Positions 21,165 to 32,689 are shown, counted from the stretch's first letter. The stretch is DNA of 64,000 nt from Sabethes cyaneus (GCF_943734655.1 NC_071354.1:69213544-69277543), one strand, 5' to 3'. A program made the numbers and translations. Notes: a model not told the origin generated them from the sequence alone.

Positions 21165-22530
21165 AATCTAGGCCGAATTTAGGAGTCGTCTCCACGCTTC
21201 TCGGTCTTGGGCTGTCACTCTCCGGTAGCCTCTAACACCCGCTATTCAATCATCCTCGTCAACAGTGCTTATCCAACGGGAACGGGGTCTGCCTCGAAGT
21301 CGACGGCCTCTCTCGGATTCTCTGCAGAATATTGTTTACGCTGATCTCTTCTCCGGCATCTGTGCCATGTGGCTAATCCAATGTAGCCTGGTGTGTTTTA
21401 TTCGCTTCACAGTCTCCGTATCTTTGTATACTTGGTAAATTTTCTTCTTCTTCTTGTAATATGTCATCAAGCGCTTGTCGGTCGTTCAACGTCCACGCTA
21501 TATGACCGTAGAATTCCACTAGGAGAATTAGCATCTTGAACAGCACCAGTTTCGTACAGTGTCGCAGGCTACGGGACCTCAGCTTGCCACGTAAACCGTA
21601 TATGGCTCTATTGGCAGCTGCTATCCGCCTTTTTATTTCACGGTTCACCTCGTTGTCACAAATTTGTCGACCACTTCAAAAAAGCATTACCTTCTATCAC
21701 CACCGCAGTTGCAATACCCGAAGAGCTACCACGCCATCTACCAGCCAGCCTATACTTCGTTTTGGCAGAGTTTATGATAAGCCCTATCCTCGCAGCTTCC
21801 TCCTCAAGATGCGTGTACACTTCTTCCACAGCTATACGGTTAACACCAATGATATCGATGTCATCAGCAAACCCTAGGAGCATGTGAAATACTCTACACG
21901 CCTGCCCTTCGAATAGCACCTTCTAATGCAATGTTGAACAGCAAGTTCGATAGCCCGTCACCTTACTTTAAACCTTTTAACGTCACAAATCAGTCCGATG
22001 TTTCGTTCGCTATTTTGACACTTGATTATGAACCGTCAAGAGTAGCACGTACCACCTTAGTCAGTTTTGTTGGAAAACCATGTTCAACAATAATCCGTCA
22101 CAGCTCATTTCGATTAAGTGAATCGTGCGCCACCTTGTAGTCTGTAAACAAATAATGAGTCTGCAAGCTCACGTCTCGGAATTTATCGAGGATTTGTCCC
22201 AAGGTGAACATTTGGTCCGTCGTGACCGTCCCTTTCGAAAACCGCACTGGTATTCGCCAACAACGGTTTGCTGCAACGGCCTCAGTCTGAGAAACAGGAT
22301 GCGGGAGAGAATTTTGTAAGCAGAATTGAGTAGAGCAATCGGTAATTGCTGCATTCGAGTCGATGTCCCTTTTTGTAAATAGGGCAAGTGCGACCTTCCA
22401 ACCAGTTCGCTGGTAGTATCTCCTTAGTCCATACCTTTAGTATAATCTGATGGATTGCACAACACATCCGTTCGCTTCCGTCTTTGAACATTTTGACGGG
22501 ATGCTGTTCTGACAATCCCACCAACTTCAC
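21165..22530 (-). pseudogene. RTE-like LINE RT, most of domain, decayed
   Basis: Minus strand in order: MFKDGSERMCCAIHQIILKV and ILPANWLEGRTCPIYKKG (fingers, 22500-22380), IALLNSAYKILSRILFLRL, VVGEYQCGFRKGRS (22250), the catalytic box LLGFADDIDIIGVNRIAVEE (FADD at 21871-21860), IGLIINSAKTKY, MNREIKRRIAAANRAIYGL (21648), and a tail with RGRPRSRW at about 21290. This is the standard RTE-like order. The stretch between QCGFRKGRS and FADD (about 22180-21920) is shifted and partly lost, and stops break the rest. No endonuclease. The end at 22530 is a head-to-head junction with another fragment. Confidence 0.85.
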
Positions 22531-22534
22531 AGTA

Positions 22535-22687
22535 GCGGGACAACAAGTTGGGCAGGTGGATGCCTTTCAATATCTTGGTAGTCAGTCAACGCCCGATGGT
22601 GGTACCAAGACTGATATCACGGATCAGGAAGGCCAGGGGTGCCTTTGCAGGTCTGCGAAACATTTGGCGGACAAACCAAATCATTCT
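22535..22687 (+). pseudogene. LINE RT thumb fragment, part 1 (split by 22688-24645)
   Basis: Plus strand encodes QQVGQVDAFQYLGSQSTPDG, GTKTDI and, after a small frameshift, AFAGLRNIWRTNQII. This is the VDxFxYLGS block that follows the catalytic box. The frame is cut at 22687 by a TIR element and continues at 24654. It lies head-to-head with the RT copy at 21165-22530 but belongs to a different lineage, because its tail is the ERKWKWVG type. Confidence 0.8.
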
Positions 22688-24645
22688 AGGGTAAAAACCC
22701 CACAATTTGCCCCCACCCCAGAATTCGCCCTCCCATTGGTATTCCCGTGATTTAATTCAATATGTAGTTGAATTACAAGTTGTTAGTTTAATTTATATTC
22801 AATTTAACTCAGTTTTCAGTTCTTTGAATAGAATTCGTTGTGTTGTTTTATGTATTTTTATGATTTAATGTGGTTTGAAAAATAGGTATTGTATTTAGGA
22901 CGCGATTTTTCCATTCTCAAGAAAGAGCACGCAAAATAAAATTGAGGAAAAGTAACGGAAAATTGTATCTCCTTGCACTTTTTTCGCATCAATTTGGTTA
23001 TATCTGATTCAAATTTCATAATTGTGCTTTTATTTTTATATTTTATTGCAATTCTGCTGAAAATAGAACATAAATGCACTGGGCGAAAACTGGGTATTGT
23101 AAATCATATGAGTTCCAAAATTCGCCCGGGTTGAATCTGTATATACTTAACCGAACTTACTGCGTGAACCAGTTTTCGCCCTCATCTATCAAACATATAC
23201 AAATATGCCACACATAAGTAAAAGCAAGTCACAATCGATTAGTTTGTTCGCTGATTTATGGTTATCGAAATGGTGAGTAAAAGTATCGAATAAATAATAT
23301 TTTGATGCAGAAATCATATCTTCATTTGAATTCATCTAACAAAAGAACTACCTTCTAAACATGGGCTAATGGTGTTTCTAACAAACGAAATGGTTAATTA
23401 GCAATAATCGACATCGAAATTGATTATAAGATTAAAACCGCACGAATTAGTAAGACGCGCATAATATTCTCAAAAATCACAATCTTTCTTGTCATGAGAA
23501 TAAATCAGACTATTGGAAAATCACATGAAAAATCCGTCTACTATTTTAAAGCGCAATAAAATTGTTGTCATAGATAATACTATGAAAAGTATTTAAAGTG
23601 CAATGCAGACAACAAAGAAATAATCGTGGTGATAAAATAGAATACATATTTCGAAAATATCATGAAAGCTCTAATATCTTAGCATTACAAACCCGGTCTA
23701 ACCAAAAATACTAGTTAAGAATTTCAAGTTATGTCAAAAAATATCTTAGTTGAGTAGGTAAGATTTTTTTACTTCATCTTTTTTTTGACTATATAGCAGT
23801 TAAGCTTACTTATTTCTTGGGGAAGAGGTTAGGTTGTGGACTCGAGTCTCACCATCGATTAGTCAATATATATAGCCTAATATCAAGATTTTCCAGTTCA
23901 TCTAATTTTTTATTGTTCACAGTAAACATTTACTCTTTCCCAAAAAATTACTAAACAATGATATAAGTAATCATTATATAAGGTTATTTAAACTAATAAA
24001 ATAAACATTGTACCATTCCGTATGCACTGAATTGTATTTATTCGACCACTTATCAATAGTGAAAATGAATTCAAAAAATGACCAAAAAAAGAACCAACAG
24101 GACCATTAATTTTAGATGTCTTTGACGAGTGTCAAAAGCCTTATTTTACTGCAATGACAATAAACATTTAGTGAAAACTCACCTTCTCTGTGTTTTTTAG
24201 TTTTACCGCATCAGGTATCAGGAGGTGATCAGTTTATTTCAATTTAGATTTACATTTAACGAATTCCTGATACAAATTGATTGCCATATTAAGCACTGGA
24301 TAGACATAATCTTAAAGTTAAATAATAGTAACAACAATTCTAACAAAATAATTGAGGTTATTTGGGAAATTTGCAACAAATAACAAGTGGGCGAAATTTG
24401 GGTCTCATGGGGGACGAATTTTGGATCGCTATGGGCGAAATGTGGTACTAGAGGTTCCTGCTCAAAATTGAGTCTTTTACTATCAAATTTGAATTTTCGC
24501 TATTCCGAATAGCCAAAACAGATAGAATGTTAATATATAGTCATACTTGCCTGAGTTCAGGGCTGATTTTATAATAATATGGCGATTTATTCATTTTACA
24601 GCATAAAAACCTGATAAAAGGGGCGAATTCTGGGGTCGTTACCCT
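22688..24645. mobile_element. 1.96-kb TIR element with repeated subterminal motif
   Basis: Left end AGGGTAAAAACCCCACAATT…CCCCAGAATTCGCCC; reverse complement of the right end AGGGTAACGACCCCAGAATT CGCCCC. The 8 bp on either side, ATCATTCT (22680-22687) and ATCATACG (24646-24653), match at six of eight positions, which fits a worn 8-bp target duplication (hAT or P type). The LINE frame continues on both sides. A GGGCGAA-xx-TGGG motif from the end recurs at about 22713, 23081, 23117, 23171, 24389, 24414, 24433 and 24621. No transposase is encoded; the interior is AT-rich without long frames. Confidence 0.75.
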
Positions 24646-24653
24646 ATCATACG

Positions 24654-24880
24654 AAACCCCGAATTTTCAATTCAAACATTTAATCCGTACTGCTGGATGT
24701 CTGCGAAACGTGGTGCGTCTCGGCGGAGATAATGCAAAAAGTGCAATTCGGTGCCTGCGATATATCATTCGTGCCTGGTGGCGTGATAACTTGATATCCA
24801 ATGTGGAACTCCATCGTCGATGCCTGAAATAATAGAAATTCGTGAACGTAAGTGGAAGTGGGTTGGACCCACCTTGAGGA
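24654..24880 (+). pseudogene. LINE RT C-terminal fragment, part 2
   Basis: Encodes NFQFKHLIRT (about 24662), then SAIRCLRYIIRAWWRDNLIS and NVELHRRC, a stop, and EIRERKWKWVGPTLRK at about 24835-24885. The RCLRYII…W block and RERKWKW(V/I)GHTLRK motif define a common mosquito LINE lineage, the same one whose RGRPRGSW tail is at 5170. In-frame stops make it dead. Confidence 0.85.
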
Positions 24881-25863
24881 AAAGTGTGATAAAAATCATA
24901 AATTCTAGTAGATAAAAAGTTGATTGACCATAATTAGTAACATAAATTTGAAAAAATCCAAAGTTCATTAAAAATTGGGTTCTAGGCGTGAAATACAGTG
25001 CAATAACCCTAATACTGTTATTCCCAAATACGCCCCGAAAAGTTACTCTTGACGAAAAAAATTATATTTTATGGAAAATGAATTCTTGCGTGGTATTCAA
25101 CACATCAGCAAAATTTCATTCCAATCAAAAATAGCCGCGATAAATCCTTTTGCTAGTAGAGCTGTAATTGCTCATTGTGCTTAACTATGTGACAAATGGA
25201 GCATCTACCCTATCCATGAGCAGAAAAGTTAAAGTTATCATAATAGATTTGGTTTATAGCGACCATAATTAAAATATCCGATGGAATAAATAATAAATTT
25301 TCAGCAATTTCCGTAGTTGCGCAGCATGTGCGCTTTAAATTTTCAAATGTCCAGCACGGCTTACAAAAATAACAACCGACTGGAAGTTTGTTGTTGCCGT
25401 TTAAACAAAGTTTATCATTTTGGTATGTAAAAAATGTGTTTAGATTAAGGATTAGCAGTAATTAGTACATGTCTGTGCGATGTTTTGCTATATCGAAGAT
25501 TAATAAACAAATTAAATTTTATTGTGCATATTGGTATGATAGAAAAATAAAATCAACACGCCATCAAAATTTTGCAATTTTTGAAAACCAGTTAGACCAC
25601 TACAAATATTTTATATAGTTTCTTTCCTTCCGGTGTTGGGCAACTCAAGGGTGAGGGGGCGTAAAAAACTAAAGAGAATTTTTTAATCGAGCAAAAAATG
25701 CGTTTTAAGCATTTTTACTCAAAGTTTAAACGTGAAACCCAAATCTTTCCTTACTTCCCATATATACGTTAATATTTTCCATGCAAATACCTACGAAACG
25801 AAGGACAAAATCGAAGAAAAATTTTTTTTTGTCGATGTTCAGAAATTCCGCAAATTGCTTGAG

Positions 25864-26062
25864 TTACACTCAAGTCTTTTTTTACTCGGTTTGTTTTTTT
25901 CCGATTACTCAAGAACGGTACAAATGAGGGACCATTTACAAACTACGTGACGAATGTCGGGCCACTCCAAAATGTATTGAGATATAAATGAATGGTCCCT
26001 AAGTTGCCCTGTTCTTATTAATCGAAAAAACAAACCGTGTAAAAAAGTACTTGAGTGTATAT
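25864..26062. repeat. Inverted repeat (arms about 72 bp, loop about 55 bp)
   Basis: Left arm ACACTCAAGT…ACTCGGTTTGTTTTTTTCCG…GAGGGACCATT; right arm is its reverse complement with several substitutions (AATGGTCCC…CGAAAAAACAAACCGTGT…ACTTGAGTGTA). The open frames at 25732-25950 and 25905-26090 come from the two arms. Typical small foldback element. Confidence 0.85.
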
Positions 26063-26229
26063 CTCGCAAATTATTTTTTGGATTTTTCAAGCTAATTTCG
26101 AATGAGGGATGACAAAAACTTTGAAAATAACTTGTAATGGTCTTAATAGCACTTTAAAACTAACAGGTTTATTGCGGTTAGATAAGTAACAATAAGATTA
26201 ATTTTGTGTTTGTACGCCATATTGTATTG

Positions 26230-26480
26230 CTGCGCCCTGCTTATAGTAAATTTTTAATAAATGTGGCGCAACCAACTAGCTTTATGATGGTATTACAAGT
26301 AATCATATTAAACTGGTTTTATTAATAGTTTTATTATGATTTTATAGCTAGCTATAAGTATGTTCTCATTTGTATCATCTTGGTATAGCGTAATATCATA
26401 CTAAAACTAGAGCAATAAATAACACTGCTATAAAACCTTTATAAAATTTAAATAAACTCAAGCAGCGTTAGTATTGTTGC
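26230..26480. repeat. MITE-like dispersed repeat, copy a
   Basis: Shares TTTTATTATGATTTTATAGCTAGCTATAA with copies near 34190-34330 (GGTTTTATAACTAGCTGTAAGC) and 58325-58450 (GCTGGCTATAAAACTATAAT), plus flanking AATACCATAATAAAAC-type blocks. Ends are not defined. Short, AT-rich, non-coding. Confidence 0.5.
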
Positions 26481-27366
26481 ATGGAAATGGCTTCTACGTC
26501 TAGTGAGCCGAATAAGTTCTTGGGACTGAGGAAAGGGAAAGCAACAATACACAAGGACATCGCTTGGAAATGTCTAAAATGCTAAGCATAATGCAAAGAC
26601 TGTAGAATGTTACTCTTTGCATCTAAAGCTAGCAAAATTAACACCTTTTTACCTTTGTTTTCAAGACATTCTGAAAGTGTAGAGAGTTGAACAGTGTGAA
26701 CCAGAGCGAAAGCGTAACCTGAGAGATAACAAATTTAAACAGCTTCTGCCATGAATTAACAGTAACAGAGAAGCTACTAAGGTATCTTTCAGACAATTTT
26801 GTAGAAAATCACTATTGTTACTTTTATTAACAACAACAACAAAGCCTTCTTAATTTTACCTTGTTGCTTTGTTGTTTATAAATGCAGAATTCAGTAGGGC
26901 GGAAATGTGTAAAGAAGCCTGAGAATAAGCCCACGCTAAAGTCACTGAACGGGTATGAAACGGAGAGAGTTACCTGGAAGGAGCGTCAAATATAGTTCTG
27001 GCTCTCTCAAGCTCCCACCTAGCGCCTCCATGTAGATCTAAGTCAAATGATGACGGTCGATGGTCTTATATGGAAATGCTTCATGTACCTACTGAGGCAG
27101 CTAAGCTAGGAGGTGCGAACTAGAGCGCCTGTTATCCAGGTGATGAGCGGCTCACACAACGCCTGTCTCAAAACGGGCGTCTAAATATGAAATGCTGTAT
27201 CCCGCAAGATATATGGCAGACCCATCAGTGGGATGTAGGTATTGCGACCCTGGTGAGGTAGTATACCGAAAAACTCAATTACCACGAATAACGAAGAAAG
27301 AAATTCATGACGGAACAATCGGTATAGGACACGACAAGGGACAAGGAAACGATTAAGGGATAATGA

Positions 27367-28110
27367 TTGGAAACTTGGTACCTGAATGTCCGAGCTCTCC
27401 ATGAACCGGCACGGGCTGGCTTGCTTGTTCGAGAGCTGCATCAATTCGGAGTGGGTATCGCTGCTATTCAGGAAGTTCGGTGGCCAAATTCCGGAGAAAG
27501 GGAGTTCAGTGCACTAAACCCTATTGCAGGCACTTCTTTCAAGTACCACATCTACTAGAGTGGCGGCAAAAAAGCAGAACATGGAGTCGGCTTAGTAGTG
27601 TTGGGAAAACGAAAGCAACGAGTTATCCGGTGGAGGCCCGTAGACGACCGTATATGCGTTTTGAGGATTAAGGGCAATTTCTTCAACTATAGCCTAATCA
27701 ACTTATACGCACCGACAAATGATAAATCCGATGATGCTAAGGACGAGTTTTACGACAGGCTTGAGAGGACCATGGAGAGTGCCCAAAACACGACGTGAAA
27801 ATCATCATCGGAGATGCAAATGCGCAGATATGGAGGGAGGAACTCTTCCGTCCAGTTATTGGAAGACATAGCCTGCATCTGTCGACCAATGATAACGGTC
27901 TGAGGCTCATAAATTTTGCCGCGGCCAGAGGAATGGCCCTCTGTAGCACCTACTTTCCAAGTTTGAATATTCGGAATTCCACCTGGAGGCATCCAAATGT
28001 AGACTCTAGCTCTCAGATCGATCATGTCTTGATTGACGGTCGACACTTTTTGGATGTTATCGATGTACGGTCTTTCGGGGACCAAATATCGATTCTAACC
28101 AATATCTCGT
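27367..28110 (+). pseudogene. RTE-like apurinic/apyrimidinic endonuclease domain
   Basis: Frames in order: WYLNVRALHEPARAGLLVRE (NVRxL strand), IAAIQEVRWPNSGE (QExRW, metal-binding Glu), a stop at 27556, HGVGLVVLGKRKQRVIRW, FFNYSLINLYAPTNDKSDDA, a -1 shift near 27793, VKIIIGDANAQIW (GDxNAQ), STWRHPNVDSSSQIDHVLID (IDHVL) and, after another shift, DSNQYLVVSK. The last box is SDHYLV in working enzymes; here Asp is Asn (28097-28099) and His is Gln (28100-28102), so the catalytic pair is lost. Such proteins are often listed in insect annotations as craniofacial development protein 2-like. About 245 codons, near full domain length. Confidence 0.9.
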
Positions 28111-28640
28111 AGTGAGTAAGATTCGCGCAAAGCTGTCGAACACGGCGAATGCTAAGAGGACGCTGCGTTTCAACATCCAGCGGTTAACGGCAGACGGCGT
28201 AGCAGTGGAGTACGCCAGGAAGCCTGACCAACGAATCGCAGAACAGGTGATAGAAGGAGAAGATATAAATGGGCTGTGGAAGAATATCCATGGTGCCATC
28301 CAAACTAGCTGCCAGAGAGGTGGTATGTACGACGCATGGAAGACAGCGTAACAGCTGGTTTGATGCTGAATGCCAGAGAGTGACAGATGAAAAGAACCAG
28401 GCCAGGGGTCGCATGCTCACTGCAACAACGCGCCAAAACAGAGAGAGGTACAGTGAGACTAGAGCTACGGAAAAAAGAATCCATCGTCTAAAGAAACGCG
28501 AGTACGAGGAGCACGTGCTCGCCGACACAGAGGAGCGATACGCCAGCAACGACACACGGAGTTTTTATAAAACGGTGAGATGCATGAATTTTGCCATGCC
28601 TGTGTGCCATGATAGTGCTGGCAACCTGCTTACCGATTAA
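28111..28640 (+). pseudogene. RTE-like ORF2 linker between endonuclease and RT
   Basis: Continues from the endonuclease: RAKLSNTANAKRTLRFNIQR, KPDQRIAEQV, then after a frameshift near 28330 RNSWFDAECQRVTDEKNQAR, LKKREYEEHVLADTEERYAS and NDTRSFYKTVRCMN. The WFDxEC and R(K/R)FYKxVR blocks are the usual spacer just before the RT fingers. After 28640 the frame is TAVAARWKEHFQTLLNGEV (other frame past a stop), then the RT is absent. Confidence 0.85.
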
Positions 28641-28835
28641 ACGGCGGTAGCAGCCAGGTGGAAGGAACACTTCCAGACATTGTTGAATGGAGAGGTAAAC
28701 GTGGAGATCAGCAGGGACAGGATAGGAATTGTAAGCGATGGTCAAGCTGTGGAGCCTGAACTTCTAAAAGCGGAGAGCGACTGGAGGACTATAATTCGTT
28801 CGGCGCAGGATCGGTGACGGACCGTTGCCACTAAA

Positions 28836-28850
28836 GTAAGTAAGTAAAGT
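28836..28850. repeat. GTAA-type 3' repeat of the RTE-like element
   Basis: AAGTAAGTAAGTAAAGT at the junction with the right target duplication. Short tandem 3' ends instead of poly(A) are usual in the RTE group. Equivalent runs lie at about 4770 and, on the minus strand, at about 52690-52703. Confidence 0.8.
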
Positions 28851-28858
28851 CACTGAAC

Positions 28859-28948
28859 ATCGAATAGTATTATTGCACTAAGATTAGAACCCACGACCAC
28901 TCGCTTGTCAAGGCAGACTCGGTAACCTTGTGGCAGGGCCTCTCGACA
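28859..28948 (-). repeat. tRNA-derived SINE, family C (5' part)
   Basis: Minus strand reads CACAAGGTTACCGAGTCTGC (box A region), CTTGACAAGCGAGTGGTCG, then GTGGGTTCTAATCTTAG (box B-like, GGTTCTAATC). This is tRNA-like in spacing. It differs from families A and B in this window. The RTE-like element inserted right at its edge, so the target duplication overlaps the SINE's flank. Confidence 0.6.
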
Positions 28949-28949
28949 A

Positions 28950-29540
28950 AGGCTGACGTCAGGAGAACAAATGTCAAGGGCTACTTGAAACTGTCCCAAC
29001 TCTGTAAGGAAAACAATTACATCGAATTTCGTGGCAACTTTTATAAACAAATGAACGGAGTCCCAATGGGGAATCTCATGTCACCTTTCATATGTGAGCT
29101 ATTTATGGCAAACGCAGAAAATAAGTTAATAAGAAATAAATGTCTTACTAGATCGCTGGTGGTCATTTGTGGACGACATGTTTTGTATTTTAAAACAATA
29201 GAACTTAGACACTCTCTTGAAACAACAGGCAACAGACTTCCATTGTAAAAGGTAAACGGTTCCATTGTAAAAAATTCAACAAATTTTGATTTATGAAATT
29301 TTTGGGAAACCCACTAATAAAACTAAACGGGTGGTCTCTATTACACCACGTTTTTCAAAACAAAATTGCCTCTCTTCACCAAATGATTCATCGTATTGAA
29401 ACTCTTCGGCTGTATTTTAAGAACGAATCTTTTGTTACTAGAAGAGAGAAAAGATCGGAATTCATTTTAGTGAATGATAATGCATTCCTTTTGACAATGG
29501 CTAAGCGCAGACTCGGACGTGGAAATAAATACTTAAAATG
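28950..29540 (+). pseudogene. Penelope-like element RT fragment
   Basis: Plus strand encodes LCKENNYIEFRGNFYKQMNG then GVPMGNLMSPFICELFMANA. F.GN(F/Y)Y.Q..G..MG...SP is the Penelope-like RT signature and differs from LINE RTs (G.PQGS). After a frameshift comes RWWSFVDDMFCIL (FVDD at 29166-29177), the catalytic box. Further on, LLHHVFQNKIASLHQMIHRI (29326-29400) resembles the segment after the palm that precedes the GIY-YIG endonuclease; that endonuclease is not present. Several frameshifts. Penelope-like elements lack an AP endonuclease and often carry hammerhead ribozymes in their terminal repeats; see 58815-59030. Confidence 0.85.
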
Positions 29541-29544
29541 GTAA

Positions 29545-32500
29545 CTTTTGGTAACTATTTTATTGTTGTTTGTACAGAATCTATTCTTCAAAACCAATGT
29601 CATTGGGTACAATTTGGCACACCGAGAAATAGCATTTTAAAAACAGTGATAATATTTCATAGGCTATATCAACGTAAATTAATCATGAATATTCTTGAAA
29701 GCGATAAACAAAGTTCACACATTCAAGTCAAGCTCCATGTTTATTTGAAGAATTAACATTCCCTAAAGATTATCTTGAATGCTCTCTGCATGTTATCATT
29801 ATAAATATTCCAGGCTCTTATCAATTTCTTAACAAGATTAGTCCAACGAACCCTTTCAGATTAGAGATGTCATTTGAGACCATCGGTCTTCGAGGTAATT
29901 CGCCATTAATACAATCACCGTTATTATTATCGATAGACAACAGCAACATTTCCGCTCCCTTTGAAATAAACAAACCAGTGTCTGCGTGTGAAATCCCTGG
30001 AGAATCAATCAACATTCACTTCTCTCTGTGGTGCTCTAATTTATATCAATTATTTTGAGCTCCGATGTCAGGCAGTACAGTATACATTAATATACTCCAG
30101 TCAGACAGTTGGCCTCCCTGAAGAGGAAACTGTTCTTCCTTGTAGTTCCTGGTGCTTTCCCTTCCGGCAACAAAAGAAGAGGCTGAAAAGTTTTCCTTCT
30201 GAAGGCGAAGAAAAGTCCATGGCACGAACGCCTAATTTTCCAACCGTCGTCGTAGCGGGTTGATGTGAGCTTCTAATTATCTAAGTGAAACCTTTTCCGC
30301 TTTGTGTGTACGTGATTTATCCAAAGCAGGTCGGGTTTTCCCATCCCAACAAACCGAAGCATTTGTATTTACTGTTCAGTTCAGGGAAAAATCGCCGAAA
30401 CAAAAGAAGCTTGAAAAACAGACGTCAGGTGGATGCCTAATGCATGATTTTACCCTAATTGAAATTAATGGCACAGATCATCTGCTCAAAATGTTCATTA
30501 ATGATGACAGATTAAGTGGAATTAATTTTCAAAAAGTTCGCTCCATTGGGCTGAGTTCTTCGAACAGATGCAATGCAATCCGATGGTGTAACTTAACGCT
30601 TAATTGATATCACTTTTGTTTGCCTACCGAAGGAGACAAATTTAATCACCAAACGAGTATGTTCTGATTGGCAAATTGCAAAGTTTTTTGAAAAGAGTTG
30701 GTCACATATTAATTAAGCTATAGACATTAATTTCACGAACAATAATTACCTACGCAAAATGCATACGAAATAAGGATGCAAATTTGGCCCGTAAACGAAT
30801 GATGTTAGATGTGTTTTACCAACAAAATCAACTTTCTGTTCAACAAGCATTAGCGCTTTAAAAATTATCACATATCTTGCTTGTTCATAGCCAGCAATCG
30901 TCCCGCCAATCTGGACAGTTAGTCTTTCCGGCTGGTTAAACAGCGGTTGATTTTCCAGGGTGCACCACACAAGGAATTGTAATTCTCCGCACAACGGATT
31001 GAGCAAATTGAAGCATCGAAATTTCCATCATCAGAAGCTAACAATGACAAACCGGTCGGTTCCGGTCGGTTAGGAAGGTAACTATACTGACGACGACGAC
31101 GACGGTGGCGGCGGGAATGGTTTAGTCACGTATGTTTAAACCAAATCTAATTTACAATTCAAATAAGTGCAAACGGCCGAGGAGTGTATATTCGCTCGAA
31201 TGCAGTTCCGAATGATTCCGGCGAATCCAGTCGATGATAACGCCGATGTCGTGCAGTGGGAATCGTCATATTTGTCCAGATGCGTTCAACCGTGGATTTT
31301 GCCGTTTGCTTCAATTAACAAATTTCGGAAACGCTTTTTGGTGGTTCGTGAGCGGATAGTGAAAGCTTGTGTACAATGTGTGGGTGTGTTTCACATGTTC
31401 CGAAGAGCAATTCACAAAAGCACACTGAAGTATCAATCGAACGCCTTTCAAACCCTCTCCAATATGCAATATATATTGGTAGTAATACCCACAGTAAAGT
31501 ACAAACGTTTTTTCGATGAAATTCAATGTACCCTCATTATCCGGGCCTCGTAAATCCATTTGTACCCATTTCCGTCCCAAAGTGTCAGCTTCCGAAAACA
31601 TCAGAGAAATGTCAGCTCACACCTGTTACCAACCGTCGTCGTCACCGCTCCGGGACGGATCGAATTCAGATCGAAAGCGACTGCCAAGCCAACGGAAAAG
31701 ACCACCTGATTATCATAAATGGAAAATCAGAGGTTGGCAGACGAATAACGATTTCCCAATCAAAGCACCGTTCGAAATAAGCGTCCGCTTTTGCACGGAA
31801 CGAACAAACACGCCGACCCACCCGTCCGACCGCTGCTGTGCTGCGTCCCTCGTGTGGTTCTCAAAGCAATCCCAGGGGCTCAAAATCGACTCCAAATGAC
31901 GCTGTGAATCCAATTTCGTATCGTTTGCCGCCTCGGTTCGTCAACAACCAATCCTCGGTATAATAGCTGGACCGAGAGCGGAGTTAACCCTATCCACCAG
32001 CTGATGTCATGGTTTCGCATGGTCCTTTCGGAGAAGAATCACATCCCATTTTTTTTCGGTGGACTACCGTTTGAAAGTGAATCGATAAAAAGATCTACGA
32101 GAATCGATTGCTACACTGACTGTGGGACAACGACAACGGCTGTACAAGAGGAAGCAAAACGAGAAGCGGATGACCATCTCCTCCCACCAAAATACGGACT
32201 CTACCGACTGCTTTTTACGTTCATTCATGTTACACGGGTGGAGAGGGAATCCTGTTATCCGTTATGAGTAACAGTTAGATTTTTTTCGCCTCCCTCCGTT
32301 TCCTCCGATTTCAACAACAGCAGCCGGTAGCAACTGTTTCTTGGCGATGTCCTTGTTTTGCTTTTTCATCCCAACTGAAAGGATGGAGGTATGTTTTGGT
32401 TCACACGGTGACTTTATCTCACCATCGCATCGGCATCGGCATCGTCATTTACAAAATAATGTTTAACAGACGGTCTATAGGTGATCAATAAAATTGACTT

Positions 32501-32680
32501 TTTCGTTTGATTTTCATCCTAGATGATGTTATCACTTCCCTATTTAAGGTAAATAGGTACGAAGGTTTTCAGAAAATGTGATTCAATGTAAAGTATTCGT
32601 TCACGCAAAGAAAAATAAAAACAGAGAGATGCAAAGATTTTTTGTACTAGCAAACCCAAGTAACAATTCTAAGTTTTATT
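29545..32680. other. Apparently unique DNA, no gene recognised
   Basis: No transposon protein is visible. The 30.0-32.3 kb part is less AT-rich, with a GAC run at about 31088-31104 and a GCATCG run near 32423-32441. Frames such as 31167-31553 (128 codons) and 31516-31899 (127 codons) overlap one another and have no recognisable domain. Could be host intergenic, UTR or intron. Confidence 0.45.
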
Positions 32681-32689
32681 ACGTTGCTC

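Larger units (their letters stand above)
24890..26930. other. AT-rich DNA with small inverted repeats, no gene
   Basis: No protein is recognisable. It contains the foldback at 25864-26062 and a member of the TTTTATTA-rich MITE-like family at about 26230-26480. The remaining sequence is AT-rich with poly-T runs. Confidence 0.5.
26951..28844 (+). mobile_element. RTE-like LINE, internally deleted, with 14-bp target duplication
   Basis: Flanked by TAAAGTCACTGAAC at 26937-26950 and 28845-28858, a perfect 14-bp duplication. The element has a ~410-bp leader, an endonuclease frame, a linker, and a 3' end in (GTAA)n. The RT is missing: the frame jumps from the pre-RT block ending EPELLKA (about 28770) to SDWRTIIRSAQDR and the 3' tail, so about 1.5-2 kb has been deleted. 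Because both ends and the duplication are intact, the deletion may have happened before retrotransposition (a deletion derivative mobilised in trans) or later; sequence alone does not decide. Confidence 0.85.

Noticed and set aside
30110..30150. Second hammerhead-like CTGAAGAGGAAAC motif
   Set aside because: CTGAAGA is followed by a possible stem (GGAA…TTCC) but no GAAA follows in place, so the core is incomplete.
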